A stretch of 64,000 bases of DNA from Clostridium sp. (GCA_023664605.1 JAMPFF010000001.1:512782-576781), one strand, 5' to 3'; positions 8,487 to 15,066 are shown, numbered from the stretch's first letter. The notes: generated by a model not told the origin, from the letters alone. Made by a program: numbers and translations.

Positions 8487-8560
8487 AAGCGCAAACCTGC
8501 GGTCAGCAAGCGCAAACCTACGGTCAGCGCGGCAAGAATTGCGGGGCAATTCTCGCGGGA
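8487..8560 (+). repeat. Two direct repeats and a hairpin between nrdD and nrdG
   Basis: A 21-nt unit beginning AAGCGCAAACCT (8487-8507) is repeated nearly exactly at 8508-8528. It is followed by the hairpin AGAATTGC-GGG-GCAATTCT. They occupy most of the nrdD-nrdG gap and are not translated in the chosen frames. Confidence 0.5.
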
Positions 8561-8576
8561 TGTGAGAGGGGTTTAT

Positions 8577-9098
8577 ATGTATTGTTCGGAAATCAAGGGG
8601 TATGATATAGCGAATGGACCGGGGGTGCGGGTCTCCTTATTTGTCAGCGGCTGTACGCATCACTGTAAGGGCTGTTTTAATGAAATGACATGGGATTTTC
8701 AATATGGCAGGGAGTTTGGTGAAGTAGACATCGGACGTATTATAGATATGCTGGCGCCGTCCTATATCGCGGGACTGACCCTCCTTGGCGGGGAGCCGAT
8801 GGAGTATGTCAATCAGGAGGGGCTTTTGCCGTTAGTGCAAAGAGTAAAGGAAACCTATCCCCAAAAGACTATCTGGTGCTATACGGGTTATCTTTATGAT
8901 AAGGATATTATCGAAACTTTCTGTTCCAAATGGGAAGTGACAAGGAAAATACTTTCCTGTCTGGACGTGATAGTGGACGGAGAATTTGTAGAGGATTTAA
9001 AAGATATCAGCCTGCGTTTTCGCGGTTCTACCAATCAGAGAATCATCGACGTAAAAAAAAGCAGGCAGGCTGAAGAAATTGTATATTGGCAGGACTAA
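8577..9098 (+). CDS. nrdG: Anaerobic ribonucleoside-triphosphate reductase activating protein (radical SAM)
   Basis: Generates the glycyl radical on NrdD using S-adenosylmethionine and a [4Fe-4S] cluster. The radical-SAM cysteines are in SGCTHHCKGC (about residues 25-34; CxxxxxxxC-type spacing seen in NrdG). Other motifs are GGEPM (residues about 67-71) and WCYTGYLYD. With ATG at 8577 the product is 173 residues, typical for NrdG. An in-frame upstream extension to 8394 overlaps nrdD and is rejected as coding. The start follows GAGAGGGG. A convergent terminator at 9097-9120 separates it from the broken permease gene. Confidence 0.95.
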   Translation: MYCSEIKGYDIANGPGVRVSLFVSGCTHHCKGCFNEMTWDFQYGREFGEVDIGRIIDMLAPSYIAGLTLLGGEPMEYVNQEGLLPLVQRVKETYPQKTIWCYTGYLYDKDIIETFCSKWEVTRKILSCLDVIVDGEFVEDLKDISLRFRGSTNQRIIDVKKSRQAEEIVYWQD

Positions 9099-9120
9099 GA
9101 GGTGGTTTTCACCTCTTTTT
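9097..9120. terminator. Bidirectional terminator between nrdG and the permease gene
   Basis: AAGAGGTG (9097-9104), loop GTTTT, CACCTCTT (9110-9117), then T residues on the plus strand. It overlaps the stop codons of both convergent genes. Confidence 0.8.
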
Positions 9121-9216
9121 CTTATACCGGTGTTCCATACTCTGGATAATCTTATAAAGACCTATGGCAATCGCGCATAAAATGAAGATGGATGTAATTA
9201 CCATGTTGAGCTGGAA
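9109..9216 (-). pseudogene. 3' fragment of ABC transporter permease, severed by Island 1
   Basis: Read on the minus strand from the GAA core (9214-9216), this encodes FQLNMVITSIFILC and on to a basic end, EHRYKKKR, exactly the C-terminal membrane segment and tail of SsuC/TauC-type permeases. It has no start of its own. Joining it at the core to 35092-35805 restores a 272-residue permease in frame (YGSQVF then QLNMVIT). It is therefore the severed last 34 codons of that gene. Reading further upstream into Island 1 gives unrelated sequence (SIFSAQHF and beyond). Confidence 0.93.
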
Positions 9217-9230
9217 GAAATGTTGAGCGG
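9205..9230. other. Left attachment junction of Island 1
   Basis: Host permease sequence TTGAGCTG runs into the core GAA (9214-9216) and then element sequence GAAATGTTGAGCGG. The right junction at 35080-35100 has CCGCCCAACATCT, GAA, CACCTGTG. The element half-sites form inverted arms CCGCYCAACAT/ATGTTGRGCGG around the core, as expected of a serine-recombinase attP. Confidence 0.88.
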
Positions 9231-9259
9231 AAAAGATAGAAATGGATAAAAGTAATTTA

Positions 9260-9288
9260 TTGTATTTTAAAAAAGGGATTTGTATAAT
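9260..9288 (+). promoter_or_regulatory. Promoter of the first rpn gene
   Basis: TTGTAT (9260-9265), a 17-bp spacer and TATAAT (9283-9288). The same promoter sequence precedes the second rpn gene at 36969-36997, so promoter and gene travel together. Confidence 0.75.
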
Positions 9289-9313
9289 ATAATTAAAGAG
9301 AGGAAAGAGCAAG

Positions 9314-10138
9314 ATGGAAAATGAGAAAGAATTTAGTACAGTGTGGGAATCATTAAGAATATCCAATGATTTTATGTTCGGAAAAGTCATGCAGGATGCA
9401 GAACTATGTAAGGAACTTTTGCAAAGAATCCTGCCGGATTTGGAAATAGACCATATAGAATATCCGGAGGCACAGAAAGCAATAAGACTTGATGCAGACG
9501 CTAAAAGCGTCAGACTGGATGTTTATGTGAGGGATGGTAAAGGAACGGTCTATGATATTGAAATGCAAGTCGCAGATACAAAGGAACTGCCGAAAAGAAG
9601 CCGTTACTACCAGAGTATGATAGACTTGCAGATGATAGATAAAGGACAGTCCTATAAGAAACTGAAGCCAAGCTATGTAATTTTTATCAGTCCTTTTGAT
9701 ATTTTTGGTAAGGGAAAACATATTTATACTTTTGAGAATATCTGTAAGGAAGATACCAGTATTACTTTAAAGGACGAGGCGGTGAAGATATTCTTAAATG
9801 CCGACAGCAGTCAGGATGATGTCAGCAAGGAATTAAAGGCATTTCTTGATTATGTAGCCGGGAAAGAGTCAGAAGATGATTTCGTGCAGAGATTAGAGGA
9901 AGCGGTAAAAGAGGCAAGGAAAAACAGGGAATGGAGGCATGAATATATGACACTATTAATGCGTGACCAAGAAAATATGGAAAAAGGCATGGAAAGGGGT
10001 AAATCAGTTGGAGAAGAAATGATGCTTTTGTTGATTCAAAAATTAGTGGATAATAACCGGGTTGAGGATATATCAAGGATAAAGGATGATATAGATTATC
10101 GCCGGAAATTATATAAAGAATATAATATATCTATTTAA
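9314..10138 (+). CDS. Rpn family recombination-promoting nuclease / PD-(D/E)XK transposase-like, copy 1
   Basis: A 274-residue member of the Rpn (PDDEXK_2) family of DNA-cleaving nucleases, in E. coli linked to recombination and anti-phage toxicity. The catalytic signature is visible as LDVYVRDGKGTVYDIEMQ (about residues 73-90), that is D...ExQ of the PD-(D/E)XK fold. Residues 1-220 are almost identical to the gene at 37023-37862, but the last 45 residues (KSVGEEMM onward) are unrelated. An in-frame ATG at 9947 (MTLLMR) is preceded by GGAATGGAGG 9 nt upstream, so a 63-residue short form is likely also made. It is the first gene of Island 1. Confidence 0.9.
   Translation: MENEKEFSTVWESLRISNDFMFGKVMQDAELCKELLQRILPDLEIDHIEYPEAQKAIRLDADAKSVRLDVYVRDGKGTVYDIEMQVADTKELPKRSRYYQSMIDLQMIDKGQSYKKLKPSYVIFISPFDIFGKGKHIYTFENICKEDTSITLKDEAVKIFLNADSSQDDVSKELKAFLDYVAGKESEDDFVQRLEEAVKEARKNREWRHEYMTLLMRDQENMEKGMERGKSVGEEMMLLLIQKLVDNNRVEDISRIKDDIDYRRKLYKEYNISI
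9947..10138 (+). CDS. Predicted intragenic short Rpn product (in-frame internal start)
   Basis: Same frame as the full-length rpn gene, starting at residue 212 (MTLLMRDQENMEKG). The Shine-Dalgarno GGAATGGAGG (9928-9937) sits 9 nt upstream. In E. coli, Rpn short forms made this way act as antitoxins to the full-length nuclease. The same start and ribosome site are kept at 11218, 37656 and, in broken form, 10200, which argues for selection on the internal start. No direct evidence of expression is available. Confidence 0.5.
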   Translation: MTLLMRDQENMEKGMERGKSVGEEMMLLLIQKLVDNNRVEDISRIKDDIDYRRKLYKEYNISI

Positions 10139-10173
10139 CTTTATATGAAAATCCTTTTTCTTATTTATGAATG

Positions 10174-10495
10174 AAAACAGGGAATGGAGACATGAATATA
10201 TGACACTATTCTTGCCAGAAAATATGAAAATGTCGTGGAAGGAGTGAAAACAGTTATGGGTGGAAAGGTTTTGGATTATGAGGCGAAGAGACTGTTAAAT
10301 GAAGGAAGAGAAGAAGGAAGGGAATTAGGAAAGGAAGAGGGCATAACATTAGGCAGGGCATCAGAAATTATTGAAACAGGTCTTGATTTTGAACTTCCTG
10401 AAAAAGAGATTCTGGATAGACTGCAAAGTAAATTAGGCATATCCTTGCAGAGAGCGCAGGAATATCTTTTGCAGTTTGGGGGTCAAAGGATATAA
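10174..10495 (+). pseudogene. Orphan Rpn 3' cassette B (tail fragment)
   Basis: Positions 10174-10210 repeat the AACAGGGAATGGAG...ATGACACTATT segment found inside both rpn genes. The ATG frame at 10200 soon stops (MTLFLPENMKMSWKE), while another frame is open to 10495. That frame reads YENVVEGVKTVMGGKVLDY and ends in EYLLQFGGQRI. The end closely matches the tail of the Island 2 rpn gene (EYLLRFGSQRV). GTG at 10235 could start an 86-residue product. I read it as a detached alternative C-terminal end from another Rpn gene, frameshifted at its join. Confidence 0.65.
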
Positions 10496-10530
10496 TATAA
10501 TTAGGGAGATGAAAGGAAGGTGTTTTTCTG

Positions 10531-10758
10531 TTGACATTACAAGAAAAAGTAGTGCAAAAAGTTAATGGATTGTCAGAGGATAATCTACAGTTTTTATTAG
10601 AGATGATAGAGCGTTTTATGCAGCCTAGGTCAATAGAAAAAGAAAAGACTGTGATTCCGGATAGGATTGGTATTGCAAAGGGGCAAAAATTGTATGATGA
10701 TGATTATGATTTTGACGAAATGAATCCGGAAATAGAAAAAATGTTTGGAGGGTTGTAA
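10531..10758 (+). CDS. Putative antitoxin of a PIN-domain toxin-antitoxin pair
   Basis: A 75-residue acidic protein translated from TTG at 10531, preceded by GGAAGGTG; no ATG lies at a suitable place. The N-terminus (LQEKVVQKVNGLSEDNLQFL) is predicted helical and the C-terminus is rich in Asp/Glu/Tyr (YDDDYDFDEMNPEIEKMF), as in antitoxins that wrap a PIN toxin. Its stop codon overlaps the start of the PIN gene (TAATG), typical of type II pairs. The family is not certain; DUF2281-like or VapB-like are possible. The pair sits between two orphan Rpn tail cassettes. Confidence 0.7.
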   Translation: MTLQEKVVQKVNGLSEDNLQFLLEMIERFMQPRSIEKEKTVIPDRIGIAKGQKLYDDDYDFDEMNPEIEKMFGGL

Positions 10759-11162
10759 TGAAGTTGTTATTGGATACACACATTATTCTCTGGGCTTTAG
10801 ACGATAATCCTAAATTGACAAGCCAGACCAGAAATTTAATTATAGATGCAAAAAATGAGATTTATTATAGTTCGGCATCTATTTGGGAAACCACGATTAA
10901 ATATATGTCGAAACCGGATAAAATTTGCATCAGTGGTTCTAAATTGTCTGAATTATGTAAACAAATGGGGTATCATATGTTGCCTATTACTGATGAACAC
11001 ATAAAAGTATTGGAAACATTGGTATATCATAATGATTATCAATCTCATAATGACCCGTTCGATAGGATTATGATTGCACAGGCAAAAGCAGATGGATTAA
11101 GATTTATTACTCATGATTCTAAAATTCCATTTTATAAAGAAAAATGTATAATATCAGTATAA
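10758..11162 (+). CDS. PIN-domain ribonuclease toxin, VapC-like
   Basis: A 134-residue PIN-fold endoribonuclease, presumably toxic unless bound by the upstream antitoxin. The acidic metal-binding residues are visible: Asp in LLLDTHIILWAL (residue 6), Glu in SASIWETTIKY (about 42), Asp in NDPFDRIMIAQA (about 98) and Asp in FITHDSKI (about 116). Length is normal for the family (PF01850-like). It overlaps the antitoxin by one base and uses ATG 10758. No ribosome site stands alone, so translational coupling is likely. Confidence 0.88.
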   Translation: MKLLLDTHIILWALDDNPKLTSQTRNLIIDAKNEIYYSSASIWETTIKYMSKPDKICISGSKLSELCKQMGYHMLPITDEHIKVLETLVYHNDYQSHNDPFDRIMIAQAKADGLRFITHDSKIPFYKEKCIISV

Positions 11163-11190
11163 TGTTGCTTCTATTCTGATTTGAGTAAGT

Positions 11191-11409
11191 AAAAACAGGG
11201 AATGGAGGCATGAATATATGACATTATTAATGCGCGACCAAGAAAATATGGAAAAAGGTATAGCAAGAGGAAAAATATATGGAGCAATAGCTATGTGCCG
11301 GGATTTAGAAATACTTGATACTGAAATCATAGAAAGATTACGGGAAAAATTTCATTTATCCCATGAAGAAGCCGCACAGTATATGTTAGATGCAGACAAT
11401 AATATATAA
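11191..11409 (+). CDS. Orphan Rpn 3' cassette C, encodes a 63-aa Rpn short form
   Basis: Begins with the same anchor sequence as the rpn genes (AAACAGGGAATGGAGGC) and the same start ATG at 11218 (MTLLMRDQENMEKG), preceded by GGAATGGAGG. The 63 codons are intact. After the shared 15 residues the tail (GKIYGAIAMCRDLEIL, then EEAAQYMLDADNNI) differs from both full-length genes. With no nuclease domain attached it could be a free antitoxin-like short form, or a spare 3' end that could be recombined onto the upstream gene. The coding part is 11218-11409. Confidence 0.6.
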   Translation, partial: KNREWRHEYMTLLMRDQENMEKGIARGKIYGAIAMCRDLEILDTEIIERLREKFHLSHEEAAQYMLDADNNI

Positions 11410-11428
11410 TAAAAATGATAGTAATGCG

Positions 11429-11458
11429 AATCCCGGAGAACCCACTTCGGGATTTTTT
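11429..11458 (+). terminator. Terminator after cassette C
   Basis: AATCCCG (11429-11435) pairs with CGGGATT (11448-11454), then a T-run. A near copy with the same flanking GTAATRC sequence follows the next gene at 12555-12587. Confidence 0.8.
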
Positions 11459-11504
11459 GTGCCCAAAAGGAATTGCAGTAAGAGAATATAAAAAATTTCG
11501 AGAA

Positions 11505-11519
11505 TGACATTATATGTCA
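11505..11519. promoter_or_regulatory. Palindromic operator candidate, site 1
   Basis: TGACA-TTATA-TGTCA, a perfect 5-bp dyad with 5-bp spacer, 46 bp after a terminator and 63 bp before the 321-residue gene. Related sites lie at 12613, 21492 and 22150. Confidence 0.55.
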
Positions 11520-11582
11520 ATGCCATAGTGTATTGTAAATAAAGGACAATAGGAATTATGCAATGAAAGGAAAGGGAAACTT

Positions 11583-12548
11583 ATGTACGATTTTTTAAAA
11601 TTCATAGACTCACCGGATATCCGGGAGTACAACAAAGACACGCAGTTTACGCCGGCGGAATGGGCGGTACTAATCAGTAACAGTATGAAAAGAACAGTGG
11701 ATGAGAAGATGGAGGCATTACAGTATCTTTTAGACCATTATCAGGAAAATGAGTTCGGTGACGAGAGTGTGAATTTTTCCCCACCGGCATATCCACACTA
11801 CGAGACAAATATTTCATTTCGTGAAGTTGTGCGGAAAACAATATGGACATGGAATAAAATTCTGGAAGATAGAAATTGTACGGAAAATGTTATATTTGAG
11901 GCATCTTTTTACGAAAAAGGATATGACCATGGGGATAGCGCCTATTTTGCCAGTTATGAAAAGGCATACGCATTTTTGGAGTATGAAAAGAAGCATTATC
12001 TGGATAACGAAGATTTGAAAGATGTAGTGACATACGGGAGAATAGAACGTATCCAGATGGAAAATAAATGTCATGACAGTGATTACTATATTTTCGATAC
12101 TAATATGCAGATGGTATCAGTCGGTTCCTCTATTAGCAGAGGGCAATGCGATGAGGATTTGGAATTTGGCTTGTCGGACGACCGTATATATAAAATATTT
12201 GTTCCGCTGCCGTTTAAAAAGGGAGATATTGTTAGAGTGGATGACTTTTTTGACATGCCTTATTATGGGGTAATCTCCTGTGACTGGGAGAGACCGGAGC
12301 AAAGAGAGCGGATTGAGAATTGGATATCTCTGGACACATATAACAGTGAGCGCGATTGGTTTGATTATACGGACGGCTTCGGATGTGGAGATGAGGTTCT
12401 CAATTATTCTTTCTGTCCGGATGAAGAACTGCCGGATGACCAGCAGGTACTTAAACTGATTCGGGATGTGCGGAAAGGAAACATGGATTTTTATACATTG
12501 CTGCATAATTACAGCATTAAAGAACTGGACAGGCTTTTAAAATGGTAG
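11583..12548 (+). CDS. Uncharacterised acidic protein, 321 aa
   Basis: I do not recognise the family. The product is acidic, rich in Asp, Glu, Tyr and Trp, and has no membrane segment or signal peptide. The region about residues 20-60 (AEWAVLISNSMKRTVDEKM) is predicted helical. A beta-rich middle (about 105-230) includes SYEKAYAFLEYEKKH and FKKGDIVRVDDFFDMPYYGVI, the latter reminiscent of small beta-barrel domains. The ATG follows GGAAAGGGAAAC. It is a single-gene unit: operator site 1 upstream and its own terminator downstream. The location in Island 1 suggests accessory function; nothing more specific is supported. Confidence 0.75.
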   Translation: MYDFLKFIDSPDIREYNKDTQFTPAEWAVLISNSMKRTVDEKMEALQYLLDHYQENEFGDESVNFSPPAYPHYETNISFREVVRKTIWTWNKILEDRNCTENVIFEASFYEKGYDHGDSAYFASYEKAYAFLEYEKKHYLDNEDLKDVVTYGRIERIQMENKCHDSDYYIFDTNMQMVSVGSSISRGQCDEDLEFGLSDDRIYKIFVPLPFKKGDIVRVDDFFDMPYYGVISCDWERPEQRERIENWISLDTYNSERDWFDYTDGFGCGDEVLNYSFCPDEELPDDQQVLKLIRDVRKGNMDFYTLLHNYSIKELDRLLKW

Positions 12549-12554
12549 TAATAC

Positions 12555-12587
12555 AAATCCCGGGGAAACCACTCCGGGATTTTTTTG
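12555..12587 (+). terminator. Terminator after the 321-aa gene
   Basis: AAATCCCGG (12555-12563) and CCGGGATTT (12574-12582) followed by a T-run; near duplicate of the terminator at 11429. Confidence 0.85.
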
Positions 12588-12612
12588 CGCCTGATAAAAT
12601 ATATTTTGAGGA

Positions 12613-12627
12613 TGACAAAATATGTCA
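12613..12627. promoter_or_regulatory. Palindromic operator candidate, site 2
   Basis: TGACA-AAATA-TGTCA, identical in sequence to site 3 at 21492. It lies 26 bp after the terminator and upstream of the GTPase gene. Confidence 0.6.
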
Positions 12628-12697
12628 CGCACAGACTGTATACTTGTCATAGAAAACATGGACAGGAAGCAGGCTGTAGAAGAAAAAGGAGGGAAGA

Positions 12698-12754
12698 ATG
12701 AAATGGAAATTGAATAAAAGACTTATAGCAGCTTATTACAGAAAACAAAATTAG
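12698..12754 (+). CDS. Possible 18-aa basic leader peptide
   Basis: ATG at 12698 follows a strong AGGAGGGAAGA site and reads MKWKLNKRLIAAYYRKQN before TAG. It ends 31 bp before the GTPase gene. It could be a leader peptide or simply a relic of an upstream gene. The only support is the ribosome site and its place. Confidence 0.3.
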   Translation: MKWKLNKRLIAAYYRKQN

Positions 12755-12785
12755 AAAAAACGTACAGAAAGAGAGAGGAAACATT

Positions 12786-13988
12786 ATGGCTACAACATTA
12801 TTAGATGCAGAAAAAAAGGAGAATATCTCTATGGAAAAAACTATGGATAGTATCTATGAGAAAGTGGAAGCAGAAATTTTAAAAAGCGATGAGGCAGAGG
12901 ATAAGAAACAGGAAATGCTGGCACAGCTTAGAAAACTTGGCAGTACAGAGTCATCTGTAGGAAAAAAGAAAAATATCTCTATGAAAGAAACTATGGATAG
13001 TATCTATGAGAAAGTGGAAGCGGAAATTTTAAAAAGTGATGAGGCAGAGGATAAGAAACAGGAAATGCTGCTACGGCTTAGAAAACTTTGCAATGCAGAA
13101 ACTAATATCATGTTAGTGGGAGCAACCGGATGCGGTAAAAGTTCTACTATTAATGCTTTGTTTTCTTGTAACAGGGAAAATGAATATGTGGAAATTGCCA
13201 AGGTAGGAAGCAAGGCAGACCCGGAGACGAGGAATATTGAACGCTACAGAATCGGAAACCTGATTTTGTGGGATACACCGGGACTGGGAGATGGTACGGA
13301 GATTGACGGGCATCACAAAGAAGTGATTACCGAATTGCTTAGAGAAGCGGATGAGAATGGAAATGCCCTGATTGATTTGGTATTGGTTATTTTGGACAGT
13401 TCCACAAGGGATTTAGGAACATCCTATCAGATGTTGAATGAGGTAATTATTCCGGAATTAAAAAATGAGACAGGTCGTATCCTGATTGCGCTGAATCAGG
13501 CAGATATTGCCATGAAAACAGGCAGACATTGGGATTATGAAAAAAATGAGCCGGATGAGACGCTTACAAAATTTTTAGAGGAAAAAGCAGTATCTATCAA
13601 AGAGCGTATTAAGAAAGATACCGGATTGGATATTACGCCGGTTTATTACTGTGCCGGATATGAGGAAGATTCCGGGGATGTGGTACACCCTTATAACCTG
13701 TCAAAACTTTTGTATTACATTCTTAACGCTCTTCCGGCAGAAAAGCGGGCAGCGGTTTTTGGAGGCATGCATACGGAGGAAAAGCAGTATAGGCACAATG
13801 ATGATGATATGGATTATAATGAGGGCATAAAGGAGAGCCTTGTCAGTATGGCTGATTATGTGGCAGACGGGATAAATCAGGGAGGCGCTGCAGGTTTTTT
13901 AATCTTAGGTGCGCCGGGAATGGTAGTAGGCAGTGTAGTTGGTGCATTCATAGGGGGAATCAGAGGAATATTTAATCATATTTTCTAA
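12786..13988 (+). CDS. Dynamin/AIG1-like GTPase with duplicated N-terminal segment
   Basis: A 400-residue GTPase. G1 is VGATGCGKSS (about residues 110-119), G3 is WDTPGLGDG (about 162-170) and G4 is NQAD (about 237-240). It resembles the bacterial branch of TRAFAC GTPases annotated as 50S-binding or IRG/AIG1-like. A 50-residue segment with NISM.ETMDSIYEKVEAEI (about 13-60) is tandemly repeated at about 63-110. The C-terminal 35 residues (GGAAGFLILGAPGMVVGSVV) form a Gly-rich hydrophobic stretch that could insert in or contact membrane. The ATG follows GAGAGAGGAAAC. Operator site 2 is upstream. GTPases of this kind occur in anti-phage and stress islands; the role here is inferred. Confidence 0.85.
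   Translation: MATTLLDAEKKENISMEKTMDSIYEKVEAEILKSDEAEDKKQEMLAQLRKLGSTESSVGKKKNISMKETMDSIYEKVEAEILKSDEAEDKKQEMLLRLRKLCNAETNIMLVGATGCGKSSTINALFSCNRENEYVEIAKVGSKADPETRNIERYRIGNLILWDTPGLGDGTEIDGHHKEVITELLREADENGNALIDLVLVILDSSTRDLGTSYQMLNEVIIPELKNETGRILIALNQADIAMKTGRHWDYEKNEPDETLTKFLEEKAVSIKERIKKDTGLDITPVYYCAGYEEDSGDVVHPYNLSKLLYYILNALPAEKRAAVFGGMHTEEKQYRHNDDDMDYNEGIKESLVSMADYVADGINQGGAAGFLILGAPGMVVGSVVGAFIGGIRGIFNHIF
12821..13100 (+). repeat. 150-bp tandem duplication inside the GTPase gene
   Basis: The segment starting AATATCTCTATG at 12822 is repeated from 12972 with a 150-bp period and few substitutions. It adds exactly 50 codons, so the frame is kept. Confidence 0.9.
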
Positions 13989-14010
13989 TGACGTATTTTG
14001 TGACAATTTT

Positions 14011-14045
14011 AGAGCCAAATAAGTTTGAAATACTTATTTGGCTCT
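14011..14045. terminator. Bidirectional terminator-like hairpin
   Basis: AGAGCCAAATAAG (14011-14023) pairs perfectly with CTTATTTGGCTCT (14033-14045). It lies between the GTPase gene and the convergent XRE gene and overlaps the XRE stop codon. Confidence 0.75.
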
Positions 14046-14363
14046 ATGGTTTAGCCCGTTAATGACTGCCTGAATGGTATCTAATTGGAAATCATCCATT
14101 TTTTTTAATTCTTCCACAATTTCATTTATTTTAATTGGATTTGGATTATCTTCATCAAAAAATTCCTTTGGAGAAATTTGAAAATACTCGCAAATATAAA
14201 AGAAAGCCTGTAGAGAGGGAAGCGTCAGTTTATTTTCTATGCGGTTGATATAGCTGCCATTCTGACCGAGAGAAAGGCTCATTTCCCGCGCAGAGACATT
14301 TTTCTTAGTTCGTAAAGAAATAATTCTTTCAACAAAGTAATCCTCAAACATAGTTTTCACCAC
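14034..14363 (-). CDS. XRE family HTH transcriptional regulator
   Basis: A 109-residue regulator with an N-terminal Cro/CI-type HTH (RTKKNVSAREMSLSLGQNGS, about residues 17-36, then YINRIENKLTLPSLQAFFYI). A short C-terminal helical region (EIVEELKKMDDFQLDTI) may dimerise. It is divergent from the TerB/HNH/AAA+ operon and shares the intergenic region with it. A perfect palindrome lies between the -35 and -10 hexamers of that operon (14435-14449). I infer that this protein represses the operon and probably itself. The ATG at 14363 is preceded, on the minus strand, by AAGGTGG. Confidence 0.88.
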   Translation of the reverse strand: MVKTMFEDYFVERIISLRTKKNVSAREMSLSLGQNGSYINRIENKLTLPSLQAFFYICEYFQISPKEFFDEDNPNPIKINEIVEELKKMDDFQLDTIQAVINGLNHRAK

Positions 14364-14426
14364 CTTAATAAGAAATTATAAGGTATAGTATAAGCAAGTG
14401 CGGGATGTTTAATATCGTATATATAG

Positions 14427-14455
14427 TTGACATGAGATATAAAATATCTTATAAT
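14427..14455 (+). promoter_or_regulatory. Consensus promoter with operator in the spacer
   Basis: TTGACA (14427-14432), a 17-bp spacer and TATAAT (14450-14455) match consensus exactly. The spacer contains the perfect palindrome AGATAT-AAA-ATATCT (14435-14449). Repressor binding there would block RNA polymerase. An AT-rich untranslated leader of about 185 nt follows, in which I see no gene or strong hairpin. Confidence 0.8.
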
Positions 14456-14649
14456 TATGTGTAGAATTATGTCGATTGAGTTATAGCAAATAGTAGTAAA
14501 ATTTTTATGGACAAAAAAGAATAGATATTATGTTCATTGAATGTAATAGTTGGAATTTATTGATTTTTAGTGATTATGATGTTGCCAATTATTATTTGTG
14601 AACAAATATTGAGAAAGATTAACAATAAACAAATACGGAGGTTAAAGGA

Positions 14650-15054
14650 ATGTTTTTGTTTGAGCTAAAGAATACACAAAAGGAGTTGTTTCTTGATTTG
14701 AGTATTTATTTATCTATGAGTGATGGGGAGTTTGCAGATTCTGAAAAGAATATAATTCTTCAAATGTGTAAAGAAATGGGAATCAAGGAGAGATTTACCC
14801 CAGTTGTTAATTTTGATGATGCGCTAAATCAATTGGCGGAGAATGCAACTATAAGAGAAAAACGTATCATTTTATTAGAAATTGTTGGGGTTATTTTAGT
14901 CGATGGTGTATTTGCTCCTGAAGAAGAAAGTATTATGAGAAAAATTTCTAATTCGTTAGCGATTGATTATTCTCAATGTGAAAAAGCAATTTCAATAGTA
15001 CAAGATTTATATAAGGTATATTCAAAGGTTGGTTCATTTTTAACCAGTAAGTAA
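14650..15054 (+). CDS. TerB-like helical protein
   Basis: A 134-residue all-helical protein with two TerB-type acidic turns: MSDGEFADSEKNII (about residues 22-35) and LVDGVFAPEEESIM (about 86-99). TerB domains bind metal and anchor multiprotein stress complexes linked to tellurite resistance, phage inhibition and membrane-associated ATPases. Length matches single-domain TerB proteins. The ATG follows ACGGAGGTTAAAGGA. It is the first gene of a tight operon running to 20195; the next start is 13 bp after its stop. Codon use is AT-rich compared with host genes. Confidence 0.8.
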   Translation: MFLFELKNTQKELFLDLSIYLSMSDGEFADSEKNIILQMCKEMGIKERFTPVVNFDDALNQLAENATIREKRIILLEIVGVILVDGVFAPEEESIMRKISNSLAIDYSQCEKAISIVQDLYKVYSKVGSFLTSK

Positions 15055-15066
15055 GGAGAAATGACC

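Noticed and set aside
8394-8576. Upstream start for nrdG
   Set aside because: The 61-codon extension overlaps nrdD and reads through repeats and a hairpin; ATG 8577 has a good ribosome site and gives the normal NrdG length.
9109-9390. Minus-strand open frame of 93 codons as an independent gene
   Set aside because: Only its last 34 codons are permease-like; the first part is antisense to the rpn promoter and start. It is an accidental fusion at the island junction.
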